Shown here: positions 13,051 through 24,240 of the stretch, in pieces
Position numbering within the stretch: the stretch's first letter is position 1
Layout: each line of letters begins with the position of its first letter
From: Sclerodactyla briareus
Taxonomy: Eukaryota > Echinodermata > Holothuroidea > Dendrochirotida > Sclerodactylidae
Length of the DNA: 64,000 nt
Assembly: GCA_026419785.1 (NCBI GenBank)
Contig: JAODTK010002621.1
Span: forward strand, 299,744-363,743
Reading direction: 5' to 3'
Translations under genes and position numbers: made by a program
The notes under the pieces: model-generated
Told to the model about the DNA's origin: nothing
Databases searched by the model: none
The model's input: only the letters and a program-made list of their open reading frames with translations

Positions 13051-14420
13051 CGGTGATGCTGAGTCACTTTGCTCCGAGTCCAAGTGAAGTCACAAGTCAA
13101 ACCGGTAAAGTCACATTGAGAAATGCATTCAAGTCCAAGTCAAGAGGCCAGGCATCACGGTTGGAAGCACAAAGTCGTAAGTCCAACTGGTGCAAATATG
13201 AATCAAGTCACAAGTCAGAAAAGTGCGCCAGGGGTGGGGGAGGAGGGGCATTACAGCAATAGCGTCACACTGTACTATGAATGTTTGCCAGGAGAGAGGC
13301 CAGTTCAGATGGTACCAACGGCTGCAAGAGATTGTTTCAAGTAACGGGTTCTATTCAAATGCTTCGAGGAGATCACTAGTTAAACAGAGTCCTATTAGTC
13401 ATACAGGACACCTTCAACTGTCAGGGGTGGGGGGAGGAACAAATCAGGCCCAAATCTTTAGTAATTGCCAGGAAGTCAATATTTTTCCTGAAAATGTAGG
13501 CCTATTTTTTACCGAATTATGTTGTTTCATGCCCAAATTTATCCATCAGCAAGAGTCAAGAGCACTATGTAATCCCATGTTATATGACCATATTAAAGCC
13601 GAGATAATGTTTGGGAAACAGCATGCATGTTTCAGTTAACATTGCTATGATGGCACAGGCTCCAAAACTTTGCAAATGTGGTTACTGGATTCTATGACCA
13701 TTTGTCAGTGTTTAGCCTCTGAACGGTTGGGCAGCATGAAGGGCTGAACAAGTCGTTTGGAGGCACTAGGTGTTGCTTGCACAAGCAGGCTAGAATACAA
13801 GAATTATGAAATTACAAATACCATTTGAAAATACATTAGTGCTGGAATGATTCACTGTGTTAGCGGTTATGGGAATTTGAATATTCATTAAACACAGATT
13901 CTACTTGTAGTGTGACATAAGGGAATATCCAGGAAATATTGTGCGACCCAGTGGTAAGTTTGGGGATGCTTACTTTTAGCCAATTCAATGCATACTGTAA
14001 GTTGGTTACATCACACTACTTGTACAGGACACCTACATTATTTGGTCCAGTTCCCCATATGGCTGCTCGACATAAAAGCAGCATGATATGCACAAATGGG
14101 GCCAACATACTGACACATATGCCAAAACTTTGGTGTTGCTAACTTGCTTTATTCATTGATGTTCTGGTACACAACGTTGGAGAAGAGGCATTGAAGCAAG
14201 TCCAAGTAAAGTTAAAAATCTTTAAGCATGGTGCACGTGGAGTGAGTGAAAAGTCAATGACTGGGTCTCCTTGCCCTCTATGATTTTACAACAAATTGCT
14301 CTGGTAACAGAGATCTAGCTTTCGTCTTGGAGCAAACATACAGTACAAGTCGATCAAGGTCTGGTTGAAATAATTAGAACAGATGACACAGATTTGAGTC
14401 AAAAGACTCAAGAGTGAACC
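13051..14420. repeat. region rich in AAGTC/CAAGTCCAAGTC words
   Basis: Between 13070 and 13220 the hexamer CAAGTC and its variants (CCAAGTGAAGTCACAAGTC, TCCAAGTCAAGAGG) recur at least eight times. The same words reappear at about 14195 (CAAGTCCAAGTAAAG) and 14350-14410 (CAAGTCGATCAAGGTC, GAGTCAAAAGACTCAAGAG). The arrangement suggests the two ends of a diverged repeat about 1.3 kb long, but I cannot define termini or a target duplication. No coding sequence is recognised between them. Confidence 0.4.
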
Positions 14421-15760
14421 AATATGAGATTTACAGTACTCAGTCCCAGACAAGTATTATTTCTTTATTTAGTCTCAGCAAATAGGTTGCAGGCCAGAAA
14501 AAGTATATATATGCATGAAAGAGGCTAAAGAGGGTGATGATGGACCCACTGGTCTGGGACCATGATGACCAGATGTAAATACAATCAAGGTGACAGTGCA
14601 GCAATAGGTGGGAAGAGGAAGGGTGTTTTTTGTTTTTTTGTGGGGGGGGGGAGGCAGGAAGTAAAAAGAGGATAAGGTTGGTCCATGAGAGGGGAGTATA
14701 GGCTTTGTAATGTCATTCTGCTACCAGAAACAATAAAATTGGGTTGATTTCTGACTATTCCTGATCATAATGGATAGATAAATTGAAGCACTGTCAAACC
14801 TCATGCACTCATTATGTTAGGGGAAACCCCACATTATACATTGTAAGCAGCGTTTCTTCATCTGTTAAGAAGCTGACATTGGGCAATTTCTGTACAAATT
14901 TTGCAATCCTCCAGATCATGTCCATTGTCCACCAAAAGGTATAGGGTGCAGTCGTCCCATTGAAAAGTGCATATCAAATTTAGCTTTATTGAACTAAAAA
15001 CATTTGAACCTGTATATACTGTGTGCATGAAAAGGTTCCAAGCCCTGATGACTTGCCCTCCTACCCACAGAAATCTTAGGGATTAAAGTGGGAAGCCCAC
15101 CAACCAAATTTAATAGGCCTATGGCTTTAAGCATCCAGTTGGATCAACAAGTCCAAATCCAGAATTACCTAAATTTTTGGTTAAAAATTTAAAATCGTAA
15201 ATTTATGTTCCGAGTGGGAGGGTACACAAATTTTCAAGAATGCAATATAGGCGGCGCAGCTGGGGTGTAACCATCCCCCCCCCCCTTGACCAAATGAATT
15301 TGAAAATTAAAACCAACTCGGACAATTAAATAATTATCGATCTGCGGAACATGATGAATAAGACAATAAGATTATAACTGGCCTAAATAAATGTGAAAAC
15401 TAGTATCCGTTCTAAGTTGAAAACAAATGTTGCCGTATATAACTCGTGTGCCGCTTGGTCTGCGATATTTCGCAGCTTGTAGCAAGCTGTATGGCAAACA
15501 TAGGAACAATACTTGGCAACGAAAGTGGGACATTTGAAATGATTTAGTCCTTAGATTAGAAATGGAAAAAGTGATCTGAGCTTTGTTCAGTTTATGTGAA
15601 CATGAAGAAATACTCCAAATGACACGTCTGTGAATGACTTTATCATTTACTACATGCAGTAAGTAATGGCTCAGCATTAGGTGTTTACATACGTTCGAAT
15701 TGAGAATACACCAAAACAGCATGATTTATGTTCAAACTGTATACTGTAAAACAAGGGTTG
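14421..15760. other. no gene recognised
   Basis: AT-rich sequence without a recognisable gene. A T/G homopolymer stretch lies at about 14625-14651 and a C-run near 15279-15288. Confidence 0.5.
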
Positions 15761-16185
15761 CAGCCACTAGGGGCGGTTGGAAGGGCCAGACCCCCCAACT
15801 TTTAGTGGGAGGTGGGGTGGAGGGTGCGAAGGGTGAAATCCCTTTCCCTGGGCTCTCCCTCATTTTGCGGGATTTTGCGGTCTCAAAAACCCATATGATA
15901 GGCATCATTCATTCTTCTGACATGACCCCAGTTTTAGGGGACTGGAGTACATAATAAACTCACAATGCTCAGGAAGTGCAGTTTCCGGCCATCGGGGAGG
16001 TTCGAGGTTTGTAACAAACCCCAAATTTCATGTACGATCCGCGCCAACAAATGGTGGCGCTCCGCTTAGCTAGAACACACAACAATTCACAAAGATTGGT
16101 ACGCTTAGATGTAACCAACAAACAATCATCAAAAGATTGGTCTGTATACCCCCCCCCCTAAATTTGTATGCTTCCGCCACCACTG
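15761..16185 (-). mobile_element. hAT-like non-autonomous element, conserved-motif family copy (a)
   Basis: The right end, read on the minus strand, begins CAGTGGTGGCGGAAGC, which resembles the CAG-GGCG termini of the related element at 43303. Further in come the family's GC-rich near-palindrome (16036-16071) and its second conserved block (GATGGCCGGAAACTGCACTT, minus strand, about 15967-15997). The region aligns by eye with 27926-28018 on the opposite strand. The left end at 15761 (CAGCCACTAGGGGCGG) is a guess, and no target duplication is visible. There is no coding capacity. Confidence 0.5.
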
Positions 16186-16604
16186 AATGCACTCAGTTTG
16201 TTTGCATTCAATTCAGTACGTGCCTGCATACACTGCTAATATTTATTTCACCCACAATGACCAACTCCCGATAAGGATTGACTCATGAGTTCTATCACTA
16301 GGCCTTTAGCTATACCACCCAGACATATGATTGAGATGTTATACAAACATGAGTCGGTCATTGCCATGTAAAAGATATATAGTATGGATGTGCGTGAAAA
16401 ACCAAAGAAAGAAATATACAGGATATGTGGCATAACACCCACAAAGAGAGCGATAAAATCATGATTTTTCGGCTCGTCCTAGACGTTTTCCCCGCAGAAA
16501 GCATGTTGTGGTGCACTGTGGGTTAGTGTTGATGCATGCCGGATACTTCAGGGGGCATTTTTTGTGTTGCATGTATGGAAAGCTTTTTTATTATCTTCCT
16601 CATT
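16186..16604. other. no gene recognised
   Basis: Nothing recognisable between the copy (a) element and the short palindromic element at 16605. Confidence 0.5.
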
Positions 16605-16661
16605 CAGGGCTGGAATTAACTGGAGGCCACCAAGGCCCTCATAAGCTTAATTCCAGCCCTG
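16605..16661. mobile_element. 57-bp palindromic miniature element with perfect 15-bp inverted ends
   Basis: CAGGGCTGGAATTAA at the left end is matched perfectly by its reverse complement TTAATTCCAGCCCTG at the right end. The 27-base middle is itself weakly palindromic (GAGGCC/GGCCCTC). The hexamer CTCATT directly abuts both ends (16599-16604 and 16662-16667), as expected for a target duplication. CAGGG termini fit a hAT-type terminal repeat, though a standard hAT duplication is 8 bp. It could be an extreme internal-deletion derivative or footprint. Confidence 0.65.
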
Positions 16662-17567
16662 CTCATTCTCTATGCATATTCTCTCAAAATTGAGTATATT
16701 GTCCCCTATAGTTTTTCAACATCTTTATCATGACAAATCTGAGCTGAAATGTGCCTATTTTTTCAAAAGAAAAACCATTTTAAATCTGCTGGAATTCCTA
16801 TTTGGCCTTCTATAGATTGCCTACTTTGCCCCCTGGGCTAGACCACAATTGCATTGCGAGAGGTCTATTTCAGTTTGGCGAAAGGCTATTGACTGCTACA
16901 CAAGTGGCAATTATTGCATATGTATACCTAGCGCCTATACAGGGTCTCATGGAGCTTTTAATTTGTCTATAGCCCACCATCAATCTCCTCGCTATTGCAT
17001 TTAAAGTTGTTGGGGGGGGTCCAAAGGTGTTAAGGATTTGTATCTGACCTGTTTTGTATTGTCTATATTGGGAGCCCAGCCAACACGTTACGACGGCCTG
17101 TGAGGCCAGGGGAGGGGATAAGATCAGATTTCAATTACAGAAGTGATCCCAAATCTTACGTATCATTACAATACGACCGAAACCTACACTACAGTAACCC
17201 CTAACCCTCAATAACCCTAACCCCATTCTCATACATCCAGGTACACTTGGATTGGCCATAGCCACAACAACACCTAGACTCAGATGTAACACTAGGCCTA
17301 CGCTGAGACCGTACAAGTCAATGGTAGGGAACACGACTGCTGAACTGCGCTGGCATTTCTCTTCTAAAAAATAAAAATTGACAGCTTAGTTAGCCTAACA
17401 TTAGTTGGTTTCTACTAGAAAATACACTTGTTCAGAACATCGTGACTTGAAAAACTTACAAATACTCGTAGGCCTATTGTTTACATTTGACCCTATGGTT
17501 GTTGTTGTGGTGGTTCTTGTTATTGTTCAAATACTCCAATGCGCCCACAAAAGGCATTCGATGGAGG
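16662..17567. other. no gene recognised; degenerate telomere-like words
   Basis: No coding sequence is recognised. On the plus strand about 17190-17225 holds several CCCTAA words (CCCCTAACCCT, AACCCTAACCCC), too short and degenerate to be called an interstitial telomere array. Confidence 0.45.
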
Positions 17568-18060
17568 TTAGCCCGTGTGCAGAGAAACTATTGATGCGGC
17601 CCAGTTGGAACTTGCCCTCTTGAAGGTGTTTTCATTATCCAATTGGGCTATGTCTGGGGGGAGCCTGTTCCACCCTTGCAATGGTTCTTGGACGTATGAA
17701 GTTGCCAGCAGCACCAACATTGCTGGAAATATTCTTGAACGACTGCGTGTTAGTTCTAGTACGACTCGTGTGTGGAACAAACTCTTTTGAGCAGGACTAC
17801 AAGGTTTGTCATGGATGATTTTTTATGAGCAGATGAAATCAGTAATATTACGTCTACATTCAAGCGAGGGCCAACCCAAAGTTGACAAAATGTCAGTAAG
17901 ACTTTCAGAGCGCTGGTGACAGAACGGCCAGTTACAAACCTGCCATGCCTAGATTGGATATTCCTCCAAGTTTTCTTTTGCCAGTATAGTTTGTGGAGAC
18001 CAAATTTGGGAGGCATACTCCAACTGGGGACGGCCATAAATAAGATAGGGCCTTTTTCCT
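17568..18060 (-). pseudogene. 5'-truncated LINE: C-terminal tail of an RT polyprotein
   Basis: The minus strand encodes, in broken frames, the C-terminal domain that follows the reverse transcriptase in CR1/Jockey-group LINEs. From the N-terminal side these are ASQIWSPQTI (about 17985-18020), ARFVTG-like GRFVTGRSVTS and SVTDILSTLGWPSLECRRN (about 17860-17940), KIIHDKPC near 17810, then TRSRSRIFPA, WNRLPPDIAQLDNENTFKRA (about 17610-17750). The order and spacing match the usual tail motifs 'GW-x-SL-x-x-RR', 'H-S-R-x-F' and 'WN-x-LP'. No RT core is seen upstream, so the copy is 5'-truncated, as is normal for LINE insertions. It is frameshifted and inactive. Confidence 0.78.
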
Positions 18061-19064
18061 TAATTTGGGCAGAGGACAGTTATGCACTTCCGAGAAAGAA
18101 ATTCAGGACCTTAGGCTAGGCCTATTAGCCCTTTTCATCCATAAAAATTTTTTACTAACTATCAGGAGACCAGGAAAGCTGTAGATCCAGGTTACAACAC
18201 CAAGTAACTGAAGATTTCACAGACATCAAGACTATGTCCTAGGCAATTTAAGGCAAATCTACAAGGTTTACTTTTCAAAGTTGTAGTGAGAACATAGGCC
18301 TAGCATGATGTACAGGCGGTGGCCTATACATCATGCAATCATGCCCCTATGAATTGAGTTCTGCACATTGCCTATTCTTCAAGTACTGTTACGTCTCGTA
18401 CGAAGGTGGCACAGATGTTAGGTTACACTATAGGTATAGGGTTCAGTGAAGTTAAAACGTCACACAAAATGAACCCCATATACTTGGTGTAAATAACACT
18501 GTGCCATCGTTAAGCTCCGTAGCATTCACACAGGCCTAGCCATATATAATGTTGGACCCGGACTACGTTAGGCTGACTACGGACAGTAACCCGAGTAGCG
18601 TAAACCTGAATGAAAGAGCGACAACACATTACTAAGCCTAAAACGCGATTACTCGAGCCGTCGACGGTCAATTTCGATTAGCAGCTTTCAAATTGCGTAC
18701 AACTATCACGTTGTCTAGTTATATCAAGGGAAAATTACAATCGAAAGGTTTCTTCACTCATCATTTTCATTTCGCAGGCAAGCGCAAGTAGCGGTTGGTG
18801 TTTTGATCATGATGTGCGCTGTTGACGCCAACGTTGTTCGCTCTGTTTTATATATTTCACACTAATAGCCATAGGACGATATATTTCTGTGTTAAGCACG
18901 AGCCGGAGAATGAGACCACCGTTTTTATATTGACTGGATAGCTCTTCTACTGCAAAAATCAATTAGTGCAATAGCGCCCTCCTATCAGAAAGCTTCAGCC
19001 GCTTCAATACACAACAACGGCGTAATTGCAGTTTTATGCAGGCCGATACGACTAATCCTTAAAG
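18061..19064. other. no gene recognised
   Basis: No gene or repeat is recognised. Several AGGCCTA words occur (near 18117, 18297 and 18534). Confidence 0.5.
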
Positions 19065-19347
19065 CTTGGTCACAAATGCTTCTACGAACGGTTATGCGAA
19101 CGGTCCCCGAACGATTTTAAGAATTTCGTGGTCCATTTCTCACGGCGTTCTTGAAGCCTTCTTAAGAAATGCAACTGTTCGTAGACCGGGATTGATGGTA
19201 ATAGCCAGGTCGATGATCATGTCCAAGTGTTTTAGTTTTGTTTTTTCAATGCTTGAACACATTAAGGAATGACCTAACCGTACGGCAGCTGTACGAAGCC
19301 GTAAGACTTAGCATTCCATCGTTCGTACGAAGCTTTGTTGACCGTAG
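19065..19347. mobile_element. MITE-like element with about 30-bp imperfect inverted ends
   Basis: The left end TTGGTCACAAATGCTTCTAC continues with GAACGGTTATGC. The right end, read on the opposite strand, is CGGTCAACAAAGCTTCGTAC followed by GAACGATGGAATGC. The shared core is GGTCA-ACAAA-GCTTC-TACGAACG. Further ACGAACG/CGTTCG words lie just inside both ends. About 283 bp long with no coding capacity. I could not define a target duplication. Confidence 0.55.
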
Positions 19348-20697
19348 TGTAGAAGGTGGAGGAACGACCAATTTGTTACCTACAATGAGTACAATCCCCT
19401 CCCCCACTTCCCCCCTAGGGTGCGGCCCAATGAGAAGGGCCGAGGGGATAGACTCAGCAGTTTTCAACACGACGAGCTGCAGTGAAGAAAGAATGAGCAT
19501 ACTGTCGGCATTATAGCAGAAAATTATAAGAGGGCCCTCACAAGAACTGGGAGGTCCACACAAATGTGATAACCCCCCCCCCCCATGTTCCGGCATGCAT
19601 CTATGAATGAAATGTGGGTAAAAATGAAGTATATAATCTATAACAAAAAGCCTATCGATCTGTCTAATCAGATTGCTCAAATTTCAGGTGAGGAGGCCGA
19701 ACTGCTAAAAAAAATTCGCGCTGCGCGCGCTTTTTTCTATGTTTGCCGTCCGTTACATCTGTGATATAGTAGGCCATACACAGTAGCTTCGTCAGCAATA
19801 ATGCTTCTTCTCCTTTACGGCAGCAACAAGTTACGGGTTGAACATATGGAAAGAAAGGCCACAAAAGGAATGGTGATGGGACCCAAACCCCCCCCCCCCC
19901 GCCAATGCTGGGATCCAACGGCCATTCCTAACACTGAAATACCCATGACTAGGTTTATTTCACTTCTAATCCAAACGGTTGACAGCTGGGTGCTATTCTA
20001 AAAATATCCCTGCAACACTGGAAATGTTATTATGGTTTTGGGGTGTGCGAATAATGTTGCATTTTTGCCTTGGATAATGTGGCCTACAGTGGTTATGACC
20101 AACAGTAGGAGCATCAAAGTCACCGTAAGTCAAATGGATATAATTTGATGTTTTTGTTTGTTTTTTGTGTTTAACGAGGTTCCACAAGGCCATTTCGCGG
20201 GGTTATACACGGTCGGCGGTTTACCCGTCTGACACATGTCTTTTAGTGGATGAAAGCAATATGCTGAACTTGACCACTCGGACAGGGGAATCGTGCACAT
20301 TTAGTATGCTGGTCACGTGACTAACGTGTCACTAACATATTAGGGAGCGGTTTGGTAGGGGGCAAAACACCTGTGAGAGACATTGTAAAATTGGAGGGGG
20401 GGAAAAGTTTTTTCGGAAACAAACTGAAAAATGAAAACATTTGCTGACTGGCTCGATCGTCTCTTACTCAAAGGTCCGAAAAATGCACACATCTGCCATG
20501 ACAGTGATGTTCAAGCAAATTTCCAAGATGCCAACCTCCAACCAAACTGGAAGGGTCCTCTATGGGCCCAGGCGAAATACCTCTGAAAATTAGAGGTATG
20601 GTAGGAATGAAGGCGACGATAGAGAATTGGAAGAATAAACATTGATCAGTTTTTGGGGAATTTATTGGATATTCGTGGTGTTTGCTCACTGTCATAG
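19348..20697. other. no gene recognised; C homopolymers
   Basis: No coding sequence is recognised. C-runs of about 13 and 14 lie near 19567 and 19888. A small perfect hairpin (ATACCTCT/AGAGGTAT) lies at 20578-20600. Confidence 0.5.
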
Positions 20698-21102
20698 GGC
20701 CAGAGAAGTGCCGATTCCGGCAATCTGGTGGGTCTGTTAAAACGGAACTTTTCGTCAATGCTACGCGCCAACCTAGGGTGGCGCCGACTAAAAAATAGTG
20801 CTAACCACATCTGCTCCAATTTTAATACAAATCGCCGTCCGTGATATTGACGACGATGTCACCGTTTAAGACAGTGCGGTGTACATGATTCGAAATTACG
20901 GACAAGTTGGGGAAACGTAAGCCCATGGTCTGATAGACAATGTAACTAACTTCAATATGGAGGGCTAATCTTGAATCACAAAAAACTTAAATTCCAAAAT
21001 TTTTCCCTAACGATACGCGCCACCGAATGGTGCTCTCCGCTTAGATGCTTGGGTTCCTACCCGTCATCGTCCCCCGAAGCGCGAACAAATCTACGCCACT
21101 AG
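20698..21102 (-). mobile_element. hAT-like family remnants, motif copies (b) and (c)
   Basis: Two diverged instances of the family's GC-rich near-palindrome occur here on the minus strand, at about 20761-20790 and 21011-21048. Copy (b) has the second conserved block next to it (minus strand CCAGATTGCCGGAATC, about 20698-20732). Copy (c) ends near 21102 with a CTAGTGGCGTAG terminus, read on the minus strand, like the family's other 5' ends. The two could be one element with an internal duplication or two insertions. No target duplications are visible. Confidence 0.45.
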
Positions 21103-21399
21103 CAGCCGATCACGGCCACGATCAGACAATATTTCGAGCCTTGATAAACACCCCAAGTATCCTGGTCGCACGCACTTGGTGTTTAGGGAAGTATGGTGTG
21201 GATTGGCGTCGGCCTTGCCCTGCCGCAACTGCTAAGCCACATTTCAACCCCATGGCCCTAGCCAGTCATAAGAGACGATAGTGGCTTGCAGGTGTGTAAC
21301 GGTATACTGAAGATATTTAAACAAGGGTTTGGGTGATTTTTTTAAATCATGATTGAATCAGTTATCTAAATCGAAAGTAAATCGCATTGAATCAATAGT

Positions 21400-24240
21400 T
21401 TTGTTTGTTTAGTTTAGTGAATAAGGGCGGAAGGAACATAATCCCTCATAAACTACCCCTAAGCCCAAATCCCAGAAAAAGAAAATGAAACCAAAACTCG
21501 AACTAAATAAGACCGCACCTTGGATTCCTGAAAAATCAATCAAGACTGTCTTGAACGCATTAACACTCTTAGAGCAAACCCCATTTTTCAGAAGACAATC
21601 CCTACATTGACCACTCTCTGCGAGAATAATTTTACGAATGTCCATTTGCAGCGCTTTGCCACGAAGCTGTGACACAGTGGCATCTATTTGCAGTACCATT
21701 GAAAATTCAAAAGAAGTAGTGGAAGGCAAGGCCATCGAGTCCATGCCCATTTTGAAAACCTGAATCAATCCCCCCACATCGCCTCACTCCGGAGTGTAGA
21801 CCGCGACGGCTTAATCTTTCCTCGTAAGATAAATTTTACAGACAGTGAATCATTCTAGTTGCCCTACCTGAACTTCTCAATTACCTGCTTTCTTTTCAAA
21901 GTAGGGATCCACACGTGTAACGACTACTCAGGTTCGTCTCATCCATTGTGCTTAAACAGCCTGACAGCATATCCATTATCAATGAAACTGAAGTGACGTC
22001 CTAATCAAGCCAAGAATCCAATTACCTAACCTCGTCTACAGCTTCGGCACCTGCTTGGAAGGTTTCAAGAAGAATCACAACAAACCCCAAGATCTTTTCT
22101 GAAATCACCTCCTGAATATTTGGGCCATTTAACTTGGAGGGAGCGTTGCGATTGTGAAACCAACATGCATAACTTGCACTTGCATCGACATTGAAGAACA
22201 TTTGCAGTCGGAATACCATTTGGGAATTATATCCGATCTCTTCGAACAATTGCAGCATCATTATTCGAACCGCCCTCCCGATACAACTTAGTATCGCCTG
22301 CGAACTTCTTAACGCCTTGAATCACATGAACCTTCAAGATCGTCAGAAACAGCAGCGGCAAGAACCATCCCTGCTGGGAACACACTAGTGGACCTTTTGC
22401 CAGAAGACGACCGCCCTTAATCCAACTCGTTGTTCCCTTTATGAGACACTTCAGATCCCTGAGGACATTCCCTCATACCAAAGCTCCTCCACAGCAAGAG
22501 ACGCCTCATAGATAACCTTGTCAAAAGCTTCTGAAAGTCCGGAAATGATATCAACAGCATTGCCGTTTGTCAACAGAACATGTAACCGCTTCCATAAATC
22601 CAAGAGATTAGTCCAAACACAACGATTCTTTCCTAAACCCATGCTGCAGAATCTCTAATCAACTAGCTCATTGAATATCACCATATGATCCCAGACTGAT
22701 TGATTCCATTAGCTTGCAGACACACAATAAGACGACTGGCCTGTAATTACAAGAGACCGTTTACCTTCTTTGAAATAGGAGAAACATTTTTGCTCTCCTA
22801 CCATCATCGGAACAATCGTCTTGTAAGTCTTTTAAAATATAGCTCAGTGAACAACAACTCGTCGGCAAAGGCTTTAGTAAGATAGGATAAACTCCTTCAG
22901 GACCCGGAGCTTGATCACTTGAGCTTCCTGCAGTTTCTCCTTCCCTAACCAGACGAACACACCATATTACCATACTCCGCGGAGAAAACCCGACAACTAG
23001 GTCACCAAAATTATCCAAGTTCTCATGAGTAAAAAACAGACCGATAAGTGGAGTAATTTGAATGAACCTTAGGCCCTCTCCTGGCTATCCGCGATTGTAC
23101 TACCCAGATTTGAATCTATCACGGAGCCATTCTGTCCTGACTTCGGCTTCCCCCCCAATAAGAAGAAAAGTTCACGAGGATTCCCTTGTTATAGAGGCAG
23201 TCTGCCTCCGAAATCAAGTTAGCACCATAACCTAACCGCTGGGGCAAACTTTTGCTGAACTTTGCAATGCTCTGATCAGAGGCAGGGACGGACCCAGAAG
23301 CACGATAAACTCGCCATAAATGTCGCTTATGTTTGATGGCCAAACTTCCCTTTTTCATCCAAGAGGCCTCTTGTTCTTACTGCGACATTTCCTCCAAGGA
23401 ACGTAAACTTTCAAAACCTCGTTAACCTTTTCATGAAACATTCCAAAGCAACAGCATTCGTACTTTCAACATTTATCGCCATCGAACTTTGCTAAAAAAC
23501 CGGAAATGCATCTCCACTTTCGGCCTTCGCGAAATCAAGGAATCACGCTCTACACTCTGTGTGATATTCAGCAACAAAGACACATTAAGCTAAATATCGT
23601 GATCACTTGCACGACTTACCAAGCTCTCTCCATTATCTACAACTCTGGATTCACTGCCTCAAAACTAAATCCAAATATTAAGCTTTCTTGTAGGAAACGT
23701 GTACAATGCCTTAGAAGGAAACAAACTCCTGCGGCATTGAAAAAGCCAAATCCATAACTGCCACTAGTACCATTAGATCCAAGAATTATCTGGATAATTG
23801 AAATCAACCATCACCCATAATATTGTACTCGTCCCAGAACTTCGAAAAGCATGTCGGAAGAAAAGCGTTTGTTGTCTTCATAGCTATTTTGTAACGGTAC
23901 CACGCCAACTCATAACGACTTGGCATACCAGAGAGTTAGCGGCATTTCACACCAACCGACGGTTGGACCAAAAAACTTACACCAATCATGCCTTCTCAAA
24001 CTATTCAAGTCGACCTCACTACACAAACAAGGACACCACCGACCAAGCACGAGATTACTATCCTAACCTCGCTAGACAAACAAAACCAGGAAGGTGAATT
24101 CGCTGTGGAAATATCACTGTACAACCAAACGACTCTGTAATCCAATGACGTCAGCTTGGCTTTCCGGAACTAAATCTGCAACTCATCAAACTGTTCCTGA
24201 TACTTTAAACCCTTAGCACAGAAAAACAGCTGGCTAACAT
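21400..24240 (-). pseudogene. near-complete decayed LINE ORF2: endonuclease, reverse transcriptase and C-terminal domain (copy B)
   Basis: A CR1/L2-like non-LTR retrotransposon relic on the minus strand, with domains in order. The endonuclease start (KYQEQFDELQ) is near 24185-24220 and the GDFN motif near 23775-23815 reads VDFNYPDNSWI. The linker (KHKRHLWRVYRASGS) is near 23280-23340. The RT region reads QAPGPEGVYPILLK at about 22880-22925, YILKDLQDDCSDDGRRAKMFLLF at about 22770-22840, then GNAVDIISGLSEAFDKVIYEASL at about 22500-22570. The catalytic box is FAGDTKLYR at about 22280-22310, where family members have FADD, so one catalytic Asp is replaced by Gly. NVDASAS...GPNIQEVISEKILGFVV lies at about 22060-22170. 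The tail has GLIQVFKM...DSM near 21735-21775 and SVNAFKTVLIDF near 21520-21560. Many frameshifts and stops make it inactive. It is the same family as copy A at 2830-4120. Confidence 0.87.

Noticed and set aside
17190-17225. CCCTAA words resembling telomere repeat
   Set aside because: Only three or four imperfect units; not an interstitial telomere array.
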